Positions 12,244 through 23,410 of a stretch of 64,000 nucleotides of DNA are shown here, piece by piece. The notes under the pieces were generated by a model. The model had not been told where the DNA came from. It did not search any database and saw nothing but the letters and a program-made list of their open reading frames with translations. The stretch comes from Nymphaea colorata (Eukaryota > Streptophyta > Magnoliopsida > Nymphaeales > Nymphaeaceae). The stretch is taken from positions 14,181,868 through 14,245,867 of the forward strand of contig NC_045150.1 in the NCBI RefSeq assembly GCF_008831285.2. Direction: 5' to 3'. Position 1 is the first letter of the stretch; the number at the start of each line of letters is the position of its first letter. The translations under genes were made by a program, and so were the position numbers.

Positions 12244-13690
12244 TTAAAGCCTGGCGACCACCTCCTTCATGTCCATTTTCTCAGTTGGTGATTTCCTTGA
12301 ACACGACAACCCTGTCTCCATGATCAAGACAAGAAGCTCATTTCGAACAGTTTCGCTGTTATTTTGCTTCAGAAGATGGCCTTTGGCAACATAATCTGAA
12401 ATCGTTTCACAGTTATTTTGCTTCAGAAGATGACCATCGATGACATCTGAATTTGCAAGCGGAAACGGTTCAGCCACCCACTGCCTCAAAGTAAAGTCCC
12501 CATTAAAATGTTCATCGGTAGGCTTTCTTCTGGTAAACACCTCAAGCAGAAGAATCCCATAGCTGTAGATGTCTGCTTTGGTTGACACCTTTCCAGCCAT
12601 CCCGAATTCTAATTCATCCAATCAACAAGGTCAGACATGATCCCGGCAATATTAGTAGACAATGAACATTGTCGTTAATGAGACGGCTTCAAAAATAAAG
12701 AAAGCAGTGCAAAAAATTAGGACTAATTATTTTGTTTTGATTTATGGTGTACATGAAACTCTATTTTTTGTTTCCATGCATTTATAAGGAGGAAGTGAAA
12801 TTTTACTAGGGAAAGAAACATATTCAAAAGGTAAACTTGCTGGCATTAGTTTAATGTGTGTGAATAATTAGGTTCAATATTCACTATTTTAGTTGGATTC
12901 AGGCTCATATTCAAATGCAAAATAGCATAGTCATCATCCCCATTAATTTCAATTATTAATCTGATTTTTCTCTTTTTCGTAATAAAATCCAGTTAATCAG
13001 TTGTCAACGGGTTAGTAATGTAAAATTAAAGCTTGATATTTGGAAATTATGGATGTTGATAGAACTTCTCTCCATGGTAAGCAGGACCAAGTAGTCTAAG
13101 TAGCAGTTCAAGCATGGAATTTATGATAGGACAAAGAGTTGGTACCTGGTGCAATGTATCCGGTGGTTCCAAGTGTACTTGTAAGAGTTGAAGATTTGTG
13201 ACCAACTAGCATCTTTGCAATGCCAAAGCCACCAACATGTGCTGTCATGTTCTCATCTAGCAGCACATTACTTGGCTTTAGATCACAATGATCTATAGTC
13301 TCCCAACAACCCTGGTGAAGATATTCTAGAGCACAAGCAACGTCAATCATGATATCCAATCTTTGGAAGAGATTCAAGTGATGGCTACCTGAATGTAGAC
13401 AGGTTTCTAGGCTCCCAAGGGGCATGTATTGGAGAACTGAAGCCTTGAAATCTGCACTGGAGCAAGATGTGATGACTCTGAGAAGGTTTCAGTGTCTAAT
13501 TTACAGCCACCATTGTTCCATCCACCAAAATTCCTTTATACACTGAACAAAAGCTTCCACTGCCCAGAAAATTTGCATTGCTGAAGTTGTTTGTCGCTTG
13601 AGATAACATTCTATATGTAATCACTGGGAGGGTAATTCCACGAAATCTTTAAACCTCATGATAATGTCTCTCCAACCCCCTCTTTCTATA
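12244..13690 (-). pseudogene. LRR receptor-like kinase pseudogene, copy 2 (kinase end only)
   Basis: Only the kinase part of the subfamily XII gene is left. Exon 1 remains from 13690 to 13146 (donor GTACC after GCACCAG); exon 2 runs from 12608 (acceptor ATTAG, then EFGMAGKVS) to a stop at 12244. Visible motifs: a P-loop with Gly to Cys (GSGSFCSVYKG), HCDLKPSN (a non-RD loop), and GFG in place of DFG (codon 13228-13230). About 70 bp covering the VAVK lysine and the start of helix C are deleted near 13500, giving VAVN then a stop. Exon 2 has an in-frame 54-bp tandem duplication (12350-12457) and ends early, at VVARL, because a stop replaces the Arg codon of the usual GLRRIRQ. The 5' side is cut at about 13690 by repeat sequence, so LRRs and membrane helix are absent. 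Confidence 0.9.
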
Positions 13691-13940
13691 TTTTGCACGT
13701 TTTTTTGAAAAAAAAACATTAAAAACAAAAAAAATGTTTTTAATTCATTTTTAACGTGTTTCACTTTTTTCACTTTTTCAGTTTTTTTCATGCCAAACAG
13801 TTTTTTTTTATTTTTATTTGTTGCAAAATCTATTTATCTTGTGATGTTTGTGCTATTAGTTTCACACTTATTTTATTTTCTCCCATTTTTAGTTTTTAAA
13901 ATTTTTGAAAATTAATCTCACCATTTAAAACCCCGAGACA
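13690..13940. repeat. A/T-rich interspersed repeat truncating LRR-RLK copy 2
   Basis: Begins directly where homology to the receptor exon stops (…CTATATTTTGCACG|TTTTTTTG). It matches the copy at 26045-26400 in the same orientation (TTTAACGTGTTTCACTTTTTTCA, CAAACAGTTTTxTTTTTATTTG, TTGCAAAA). This marks the deletion or rearrangement point that removed the 5' half of the gene. Confidence 0.6.
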
Positions 13941-13999
13941 TTATTTTGTAACTATTGTTTGAACTTCGAAGATTAGACCATAATGAACGGTAGCTTTTA

Positions 14000-16881
14000 C
14001 AAATCTGAATATTCTCTTGACAGCTCCAAATCTGGTTCTAAAACTGAGCTCTAGATCAAAGACTAAGCCTTTGATCCAAAATCAGATCCAAATTCAAAGT
14101 TTTAGATCCAAAGTAGAACCTTAGATCTAGACCCAAATCCAAATCTAAGACCCAGATCTAAAATTCTGCCCTAGATCGAAAGAGATGTTTAAAAATTCAT
14201 AATTAGACTCAAGAATTAAAATCGGGCCCAAAATAGGAAAATGGATTCAGAAAATCACCGACAGGTCTAGATTAGATAAGAAAAACTAATAATCTAGACA
14301 AAAAAAATATTTGAGACTCAAATGTTTGAAATCAAAACCAAGAATCAATTCCCAACACATTCGCAAGCTCCCCTCGCTTTTCAGTTTGACTCAGCTTCGT
14401 AAAATTCGAACCTGGATGTACAATCTTTATTTCAAGCCTAAGCACCTATCGAATCCATGATCCAACCTTTGACATCGATCTGGGCCCTTCCCATTCAAGG
14501 AAACTAGATCCAGATTAAAAACGAACCTGCAATCATAGAAAACAGAGCCAAACCCGTTTTATAAAAGGAATATTTTACCTATTAAAAGAATTACATATTT
14601 TTGTTGTTAAAATTTTATTTTTTTAGGGTGGGACCTAACTGGGGATGGCAGAGGGCAAAGGCCACCCTCAAGTTGCCCCCATGAGCCTAGTTTTGGCAGC
14701 ACTTGTTGCACTGCCTAGAGCACTTGGTGCGCTACTAAGAGCTCTGGCGAAGGGTGCAGGGTGCTGTCTTGCACTCTGGCTTAGGGTGCTCGGTGCTTTC
14801 GGGTGCTATGGTTGAGAGTGCACGGCCGCACCAAGTGCTCTGTCAACTCTCTCCAAAAGGTGTTTGCAGGACCAAGGGCTAATATCCACAAGTCAAAACC
14901 TATAAAAGAATCTAAAAATAAAAATAATTCACAAAATAAAAAATTCATAAGAAATCTTGAGAAATTAAAACTCCTTCAAATGTTGAATTTTGGCTTTATT
15001 TCTTTTTATAAATACCCCCACATCTTGATCCCTGGTTATAAGCAACCTTTGAGGAACTCCTTGAGCCCTCTAACTTAGGGCTTGGAATCTCTCTTCCTTC
15101 ATCTATTCTTCTTTCACTCTTTCAACACTTATTTATCTTCAACCAGTGCAAAGGAGAGCACGTAGGAGACCCTTGGAAGCTTCTTCAATAAGTCAGAGTT
15201 CTCATTTTGGAAGTTTCATTGTTCCATAAAAGTAAAGGACTCATCTCTTCTTGAACTATACCATCTCGAGGCATGTAGTTTCAATTTCTCCTGCTCTTCC
15301 CTTCATCAACTCCCCATGGCCATGTAAGAGAGTTCTTGAAATTTCTTATTCAGAGCCAAGAGCCACTCTAAAATGCACTGGGAGCATGAGCAATGTGATG
15401 CCAATTCTTCTTTACTTGATCAACTCAAATAGGCATGATATGTTTTTTTCTTCTTCTATTGAATGTATGCATTCGTTGTATCTCTACGAATCGATAATGT
15501 GCATGTATGGCTAGTTGATTTTTCTTTTCATAGATGGATGAGAGCTTGTGGTGAGATTTTTTATTTTTATATTGATTTTTGAGGTTGGGTATTGTCAAAC
15601 TCAGGAAAAACAAGATGTTAAACTGCATTTTCATATTATCACTATGATTAGTTTTGACATCTTTCAAATCCTCATTCCCTTGATAAAATAACTATTAGTT
15701 GTCCTATTAGTAGTATTAAAAGAGTGATCCACCTTTAAAAGAGTGTTTTCCTATCAGGTTTGAAGCACAAAAAGAGTGTCTCTCTCTCAACCCCAATGGT
15801 GGGAAAGGCATACATTTTGGCAATACATAAGAGTAAATGAAATATTTTCAATTTTGTCTATATATGTATGTGTGTACATATATCCTATTTTTAAAAAATT
15901 TAAAAATAAGTCCTCCGTCCATGAACCCAAGTTGTTCTTCTCTTGCCTTCATAAAAATATTGAAGTTTAAAATTTTCAAAATTATATCCTTAATCTTAAT
16001 TTCTATATAAAAATAAAAAGAGGGGTTAAAATATCACGTTATTATATCATTTTTCTTTCTTCTTTTATTCGCCCTTTCTCATGTTTCTTTTTTTTCTCTT
16101 AGAATCTTTATGTCTCTCTGATTATTCTCTTAAAATCAACCTTTGCTAATCTTCCTTTCTCTATTTCTTTTCTCTCCCTTAAAAATCTGGACATTTCTCT
16201 TGCTCTCATTTTTTCTTAAAATCTTTTGCTGTTCTAAAAGTTTTTCTCTCTTCATTTCTTTTGTCTCTTTTCAAAATCTTTATCTCTCTCTCCCTCTCGC
16301 GCGCATTTTTCTCTTAAACTCCCTTGCTCTTCTACTAGTTTTCTTCTCTCTTTAAAATATTTGTCTCTCTCTCTCTCCCATTTTTCTCTTAAAATCTCTT
16401 GCTCTTCTACTAGTTTTTCTCTTAAAATTTCTTTCTTTTGTACTAGATTTTCGCTTTATTTCTTTTCACTCACTTATAAATCTTTATTTCTCTATTTTAA
16501 TTTTCTCTTAAAATCACTTGCTCTTTTACTAGTTTTTCTTTGTCTATATTTTCTCTCTCTAAAATATCTTTATCTCACCCTCTCTAACTGTTCCGTTAAA
16601 TGAAATATTTTCCTTTAAAAATATTTTCCTTCATTTGCTTTACAAAGTTTTAACTTTTTTACCAAATACCACATGCCACATATAGGTTGAAGATAATGTT
16701 TGGGTGAATATGAAGTGCATGGGGAATGAACATAGCCATAAATTAGTTACCCATGATAAAGGTTTCGGAATGGCCAAGCCTCGTACTGACGGGCAAGTTC
16801 TTTTTTTGTCTATTTTGAAAATAAAAATTATTTTTAATACACTTCAAAAACAAAACCTAAACAAATTTTGGGATGCAAACA
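14000..16881 (+). mobile_element. Long LTR 'C' (Gypsy-like), left end unresolved
   Basis: The right end is ..TTTTGGGATGCAAACA at 16881, like the ends of elements A and B, with the shared motif CCTCGTACTGACG at 16779-16791. The segment at 15500-15620 (TTTATTTTTATATTGATTTTTGAGGTTGGG) matches element A at 34390-34440, and 15290-15480 matches one unit of the A minisatellite. A TATA box with ATAAATACCCCC lies at 15007. There is a GC-rich patch at 14640-14830 in the part expected to be U3. No gag-pol ORF is seen, so this is an LTR rather than a whole element. The left boundary near 14.0 kb is approximate; I found no matching target duplication. Confidence 0.6.
16143..16603. repeat. CT-rich low-complexity stretch inside LTR C
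   Basis: Repeated TTTTCTCTTAAAATCTCTTGCTCTT(C/T)TACTAG blocks, spaced about 55-65 bp, form a degenerate pyrimidine-rich tandem repeat. Apparent ORFs here (Leu/Ser/Phe-rich) only reflect the composition. Confidence 0.7.
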
Positions 16882-16884
16882 ACC

Positions 16885-17736
16885 TTATTTGCATAGAAGG
16901 CAATATCTGGCTGGGTGAGGGACACATATTGCAATGCTCCCACAATATTTCAATATAAATTAGCATCCTTAAACTTCAAACTGTTACCAGCAAATAATTT
17001 TATGAATGTGGCCATCGGCGTGTTCATGGGTTTGGCTTCATGCATTTTTGTATGCTTGAAATGATTGAAGTTGTTACTTTCTTTGATATAACAGCAGGCT
17101 TCATCTTAACATTGGTGGATTCACTTCCTAGGAAATAGAATGAAGATTTTCCAAGTTTCACTTTTGCTTGTACGGGGAAGGGTCTTCTATTTAACTAACA
17201 GGGTCATTTGGATCACTTACATGCTCCAACAACTCAATGATGCTCACAGCATATAATTCTCATCCTCCTCATTAAGGGCTTTTCTTTTGATGACATTGGA
17301 CATCAGTGCAAAACATACTGGAATTGTGCATTTTTATTCACTCTTCTGTTGTGCATTTTTTTGGTAGGTTTAAAAAATTGTGCTGTGGATATAGTACATC
17401 AAAATTTTAGAAAATTGAAAGGATTTATGTGAACTATGGCTATAGTGGTGTCCTTAGTTAGAACAAAGCACAAACTACAATAATGAACAAAGTTCTAAGC
17501 CTCTTTCACGTAAATGTGAGTTGTCTACAAGATTGATCACCCAAATGCCTTAGGAATAGAACACACAAGCATATTAAACATATCTTTATTAAATCCTATA
17601 TGCAACTGTAATTGAGCAATGTAAGTGAGATCTCTAAATGAAAGCAATCAAACTACATTTCCACCTCCAACTATTTTAGCCAATGGCTGGTTGCGCCCTT
17701 GAATTAAATCTCATTGTATCACTGGATATATTTGAA
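16885..17736. repeat. 3' flank of LRR-RLK copy 3
   Basis: Homologous to 2750-4050 downstream of copy 1 (GGCCATCGGCxTGTTxATGG, TTGGCTTCATGCATTTTTG). No gene. It carries one copy of the unit that is duplicated in the copy 1 flank. Its left border is the end of LTR C. Confidence 0.75.
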
Positions 17737-18307
17737 TTATCCTTCTATCATTCTTGTCTTCTGTCGTATCCTTCTCAGCCCTACGACCACTTCCTTCACG
17801 TCCATTCTCTCATTTGGAGACACCATTGAACATGGCAAGCCTATCTCCATGATCATCACTAGCAGCTCATTCATAGCAGCTGATCTTTCAGTTGGAGTAG
17901 TGTTGCTTTCATTCAAAAGATGGCTGTCAATGACATATGAAATTGCAAAAGGAAATGCTTCAGCCACCCATTGCCTCAAACTAAAATCCCCATCAAACTG
18001 TTCATCAGTAGACTTTCTTCCTGTAAACACCTCAAGGAGGAGAATTCCATAGCTGTAGACATCAGCTTTGGTTGACACCTTTCCAGCCATCCCAAATTCT
18101 AATTCATCCATCCAACAATATTAGACATGATTAGCCAGCACAATATAATTGTCTAATGCTCATCTATGACACAATTGCACTAATTGGTTTTGGGCAAGAG
18201 GCCTGGAAATTAATGGACTCAAGATCAATTAAACCACCAATCCTGCCTTTCTCTTGTTGTATTCTCATATATACATCTAAAAAAAATGCAAGATTATGAT
18301 TTAGAAC

Positions 18308-18628
18308 TAGACTTGGTTATCGGGCTGGGTACCGAAAGGGTACCCTGCCCGACCGGGCCCGGGTCCAAGCCTGCATGATAATATATGGGGCCTGCCCAGG
18401 TCAGCCCGACGGGGCCCAATCTGTCCCGATAACTTTTAAATATTAATTTTATTTTATTAATTATATATATACTGTAATTTAAAATATATTTTACATTCAA
18501 AAAATTTTATTTTATATTTAAAAATTATTTTTTTATGTAATCGACCAGGGCTTCGGTTTGGATCTCGGACATCAGGCCGACCTAGACCCGGTTCTTATCT
18601 GGCCAGGCTGGCCCGATGCGCAGGTCTA
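18308..18628. mobile_element. hAT-type MITE in the intron of LRR-RLK copy 3
   Basis: A 321-bp element, TAGACTTG...CAGGTCTA, with inverted ends (TAGAC[T/C]TG then ATCGGGC in both). It is flanked by a perfect 8-bp duplication TTTAGAAC (18300-18307 and 18629-18636). The homologous intron of copy 1 has the empty site with a single TTTAGAAC at 4558-4565. Both ends are GC-rich (GGGCCCGGG, GGCCAGGCTGGCCCG) around an A/T-rich core. No ORF. Confidence 0.9.
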
Positions 18629-19272
18629 TTTAGAACTGAAGTATTATATATATGATATTCAAGTGCTCTTAAAAGAATTCAAATATATATCCAGATTTTT
18701 TCTATGGGGCATGTGAGATTTGTTGAGTTTCATTAATGCACATTGATTACACAACATAAAAGCCTAATTAAACTCATCTTCCTTCTAATTCTCCTGTGAC
18801 CAATCTCAAGGTTCCCTTAAATGTCTCCTAAATTGAGTGAATTATTCAGTAGTGCCGATTGTTTGCCAGTCTTAAGCCATTAGGTAGAAAGGTATTTACG
18901 ATTAGGGTTCTTTTATACAAGAAAGGAAAAAAAGTTTACAACTTTTGTTAAAAGAAGAAAAACAATTGAAGATTCTTGTTTGTTGAGGACATGCAAACAA
19001 CAGATGTGTACATGAGCACAAAACAATGCAAAAATTAGCATGCAACACCATAGGCCATACGAACAACGAATGCATTGTCCATGTAAAATAGTTTATCAAT
19101 GACCTTTACATTATTGAGCTAGGAACCACTTGTGCATGCCTTTATGTGTGAACAATCAAATCATGATGATTAGATGGATCATGGGTGTTTTCACATCAAT
19201 TACTATATTTATTGATGTTATATTGCAAACCACAAAAAACCATAATTAGTTAAACCACATAAGTCAGGACAA

Positions 19273-19276
<4 letters not shown>

Positions 19277-19321
<45 letters not shown>
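19277..19321. repeat. (AT)n microsatellite
   Basis: About 22 AT units at the end of a roughly 210-bp stretch (19110-19321) that is present in the copy 3 intron and absent at the matching point of copy 1 (5033-5045). It is a second insertion, nature unknown, in this intron. Confidence 0.9.
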
Positions 19322-19324
<3 letters not shown>

Positions 19325-19518
19325 GAAATCAGTGGGCTACCTATGTTACTAATGGCTCCTTTTCTTATTTTGTGACCCTAAAAGCAGTCTCAATGCTAAA
19401 AATGGTTGCCAAAACATTGACTATCATCAATGCATTTTTTTGCAATGTTTTGAACAATGCAAAATTAAAAAAAAGCTTAGTAAGCTGATTTCAATATAAA
19501 TAAATAAATAAGTGAATA

Positions 19519-19551
<33 letters not shown>

Positions 19552-19586
19552 GGAGGGAGATATATATATATATATAGAGAGAGAGT
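19519..19586. repeat. Compound TA/GA microsatellite in the intron of LRR-RLK copy 3
   Basis: Counterpart of 5262-5327 in copy 1, here broken into two TA and two GA blocks (ATAGAGAGAGAGAGGGAGGGAG...ATATAGAGAGAGAG). The flank AGTCCACTAGGACCGGC is shared. Confidence 0.9.
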
Positions 19587-21550
19587 CCACTAGGACCGGC
19601 AAACCCACCCACTCTCTCGTTGTCTCTCTTCATGCGATTCATCCTTGAGCACTCCCACTTTCTCTGTGAGAGCACTATTGAAGAGAAAGAGAGTGTGTTC
19701 ACCCATGCACAACACTCAAGAAACGGTTCAAGCAATTATACACACATTTTGAGAGACACAAAATTCATAAAATGACAAAAAAATAATTGATAGTACGTAC
19801 CTGGTGCACTGTATCCGGTGGTTCCGAGAGTGGCTGTAAGAGTAGAAGAATTCAGATCAACTAGAATCTTTGTAATGCCTAAATCACTCACGTATGCTGT
19901 CATGTTCTCATCTAGAAGTAACCATGGTGAAGATATTCTAGAGCACAAGCCACATCAATCATGATATCCAATCTCTCAAAGAGATTCAAGTGATGGCCAC
20001 CCGAATGTAGACAGACTTCTAGGCTACCAAGGGGCATGTATTGGAGAACTAAAGCGTTGAAATCTCTACTAGCGCAAGACGTAATGACCTTAACAAGGTT
20101 TCGGTTCCTGATTTGGCGCATGACAGTGCACTCGATATCAAAACTTTTAGATGCTCCTTCAAATAACAAATTAAGGACCTTAACAGCCACTATCGTTCCA
20201 TCTACTAGATTTCCTTTGTACGTTGAACCAAAGCTTCCATTCCCAAGAAAATTTGCATTATTGAAGTTCCTTGTCTAATGCAATAGCTCTCTGTGAGAAA
20301 TCACTGGAAGTGTAATTCCTCAAAATCTTTCAATGTCATCATGATTTTTCAACAACCACCTCTTTTTATAGCATGAGATACCAATGACTGTGCAAACATT
20401 GACCAAAAGTGCTGAGCCCCCAATTGCGCAAGTGGCAGTGACTCTAGCCGCATTGCTCTTACTTTGCCTCTCTGTTTTGTCTAAGCACAATGGGACATGG
20501 AATTTGGGAGCTCCACATAGTTTATAATTCTCTAGGAATGACTCGGCAGATAGGTTTGCAAACTTTCCACCACTTGGATTCTCACATTCCAATAGATTGA
20601 AGGACAAGTCCAAGACCTGGATGTGTTGAAATTTTTCCAATGACTTTGGTATCTTACCGGAAAGCATGTTATCGGAAAGGTCAATAACGTCAAGGTTTAG
20701 CATGTGATCAAGTTGTTTAGGAATGTGACCATCAAATGTGTTCCGAGAGAGATTCAAATACTCTAGCATTTGGAGCCTTGATAATGATGTAGGCAACTCT
20801 CCACGCAGGTTGTTTGCAGAGATATCCATGCTTATCATCATGGCAAAATTCCTGAGACCCAGAGTCTGGTGACCAGTGAAGGAGTTGTCTTGCAAGTACA
20901 GCTCCAACAAGTCATTCAACTCACAAAGACTAGGCGGTAGTGTTGATAACAAATTGTTTCAGCTTAGATCTAGGCCTCGCAAACTAGTGAGATTGTTGAT
21001 AAAGCTTGAAATTGACCCAATTAGCATGTTGTGTTAAATATAAAACATAAACTTGCGGACCAACTGGTAGATTGATAGTGGGATTGGGCCTTCTAATGCA
21101 TTGGTATCAAGAAACAACACCTGTAAGCTGCACATCTGTCCTATATTTGGGGGAATGATCCCTTTTATTTTGTTGAAACTTAAATCTAAGGAAATTAACT
21201 TGGTCAAGTTGGCTAAGGCCCATGGGGTAGTACCTTCAATCAGATTAGAGGAATGGGGAAGTTTCTACAAGGTGGTTATCAGGTTTCCAACAGAGGCAGG
21301 AAGAATGCTGTTCAAAAGGTTTTGTGATAGATCAACATCCTCTAGCAGTCGACAGTTGGTGAAGGATGTGAAAATGGAGAGCTCACAGTTTCCTGGGACA
21401 TTGGTCAACATATTGCTGTAGAGGTAATTCTATTGGTATCGGACCACTGAATTTATTGTGTCTTGCACTTATGGTTTGGAGACTGTAGCATTGGAAAAAG
21501 AACGTGGGAAAGGGCCATCAAAATTGTTGTCACTCATTGTGAGAGATTGG

Positions 21551-22206
21551 AGATTGGGCAGGAAGCGGCCAACATCTTTAGGGAGATGCCCTGTTAGTTG
21601 ATTGGTCATGAAACTCAAAGGCTGAAGAGCGGATAGGTTAAACAAGCTGTCTGGCAGTGTACCAGTGAGTTTGTTCTTTTCCACACTAAAGAATTGCAAG
21701 GGGGTTATGCTTACCAACTCAGAAGGAATGTTCCCATGAATATGATCTTGATCAATATTAAGGTGCTCAAGCTTTGAGAGGTTGGCAAAAGCGACTGGAA
21801 TGGTGCCTGTGAGCTTGTTATCATAAAGATTTAGGAACTTGAGTTCCTGCAGAATGCCTAAGGACTCCGGAATGCTTCCATAGAATTCGTTTTTTGATGC
21901 AAAAAACACTTGGAGATTGGGCAGGAAGTGGCCAACATCTTTAGGGAGATGCCCTGTTAGTTTATTGGTCATGAAACTGGAAGTCTGAAGAGTGGTTATG
22001 CTTCCCAACTCCGAAGGAATATTCCCATGCATATGATTTTGACCAATATTAAGGTGCTCCAGCTTTGAGAGGTTGGCAAAAGTGACTGGAATGGTGCCCG
22101 TGAGCTGTTATCATAAAGATTTAGGAACTTGAGTTCGGGCAGACTGCCTAAGAACTCCAGAATGCTTCCACAGAATTCATTTTCTGCCACAAAAAACACT
22201 TGGAGG
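21551..22206 (-). repeat. Intragenic tandem duplication of LRRs in copy 3
   Basis: Two direct copies of an LRR block meet at about 21913/21914; both begin AGATTGGGCAGGAAG(C/T)GGCC in plus-strand reading. The first unit is about 363 bp and the second about 293 bp, because the second lacks about 70 bp (the TGTLPDSLFNLSALQ region). Encoded shared motifs are LTGHLPKDVG.FLPNLQ and HGNIPSEL. Copies 1 and 4 have a single unit here. Confidence 0.85.
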
Positions 22207-22799
22207 CGGCTAAAATCAATGGAAAGATGACCATGGGCGTTATCTTTAGAGAGATCAAGAACTAGTAAGAGGGAGAGATTGCTGATGTATGGGGAGAGAG
22301 AACCTTCAAGTGCCATGTCACTGAGATTCAGACCATGGACCCTTTGTGAACCAGGACTGCATGAAACTCCATTCCACTCACAGAAGGAGATATTGAAATT
22401 CCAAATTGATAACACATTATAAGGGTCATTAGTGACAATGGATTTGAAAGACAGCAACACGAATTGATCAATCACATTGCTCAGAGAAATAGAAGCTGAG
22501 GGCGTCTCCCTTTGACCAAGAACCACAGTCGAGGTGAAGGAGAAACACAAAAGAAGGCCAAGTAGCTGAGGCAACCGACTGGTGGTAACCATGCCTGTCG
22601 AATTCGTTATGCAGAACATGCATGAGAAGGCTCTTCTAGAAAATTTGTCCTTTTTTTTTTCAAGTACTAGAAGGCTCGGGTCTTAGCGCTGATGATTACA
22701 TCAATGAGACTCATTCTTGTTTCCCTTTATCGATTTCAACTCTATTCAATCCCAAATCAAAGTTGTCATTTGAACTTCATTTTTCTCTAGATAGTTTAG

Positions 22800-23410
22800 A
22801 TATGCTTTCTGCTTTTAAATGGCGATGTTTTTTTCTCATATAATATGGTTAGCATGAAAAAAAAAGAAAAACGTGGTAAATTTTAAAAAATTTTGAGTAA
22901 AACATAAAAATTAAGGGAAAATAAGATGAATGGTAATCAATTTAAAAAATAAATAGATGAGAAATAAATAAAAATTAGAAGTTGGAAACTAGCAGTTTAG
23001 CAATAAAAAAGTATGAAAAATGTCTAAAATGAAAAAAAGGGAAAAATGCATTCGGTTGGTAGGCAGATTAGTCATGAAAAGGTAATCAAGCAACGTAGTA
23101 GTTGGAAACATTTTCATGAATGACGAGAACCGCCACTTACATATAGGTTGTGAGAGATGACAACCAAAATTAGGTAGTAAATATAATCATAAAAAACTCA
23201 TCTTGTTTGTTTTTTTTCTGAAAAAACAGTGATAAAACACCAAAAACAAATCGGCTGAATAAAACCGCAAAAAGATATATTTTTTTAAAAGATTATCAAA
23301 ACAAAAAACGTGGTTTTCCTGTTTTTTTCATATTTTTTCAATTTTTTTAAAAAGTTACCATTTTTTTTTTTTGCATGTTTTGCTTTTTATTTTTCATGCT
23401 TGCCATGTTA
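22800..23410. repeat. A/T-rich interspersed repeats in the 5' flank of LRR-RLK copy 3
   Basis: Matches 36770-37060 and 37560-37860 upstream of copy 4, including ATTTTCATGAATGA(C/T)GAGAACC and CATATAGGTTGT(G/A)AGAGATGACAACC. This shows that the 5' flanks of copies 3 and 4 were duplicated together with the genes. Confidence 0.7.

Larger units (their letters stand above)
17737..22619 (-). pseudogene. LRR receptor-like kinase pseudogene, copy 3 (most complete)
   Basis: Exon 1 runs from an ATG at 22619 (MFCITNSTG..; a second in-frame ATG at 22592 gives a shorter signal peptide) to 19801 (donor GTACGTAC). The intron is 18099-19800. Exon 2, 18098-17737, is intact and ends RRIRQKTRMIEG. Domains in order: signal peptide, LRRNT (CEWNGVSCS), LRRs, membrane helix near 20430-20360, kinase with P-loop LGNGSFGSTYKG and VAVK. 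Breaks: a lost base near 22106, small deletions near 21475 and 21427, stops near 21035, 20955 and 20274, a 43-bp deletion at 19918-19921 that removes the HCDLKPSN catalytic loop, and DFG changed to DLG. LRRs at 21551-22206 are internally duplicated. The intact family acts as a membrane receptor with a non-RD kinase; this copy cannot make one. Confidence 0.93.

Noticed and set aside
16143-16603. ORFs that look like Leu/Ser/Phe-rich membrane proteins
   Set aside because: Product of a CT-rich low-complexity tract in LTR C.
17714-18052. 112-codon ORF on the plus strand
   Set aside because: It is the antisense of receptor copy 3 exon 2, which has a clear kinase reading on the minus strand.
21101-21421. 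106-codon ORF on the plus strand
   Set aside because: Antisense of LRR-coding sequence of copy 3.
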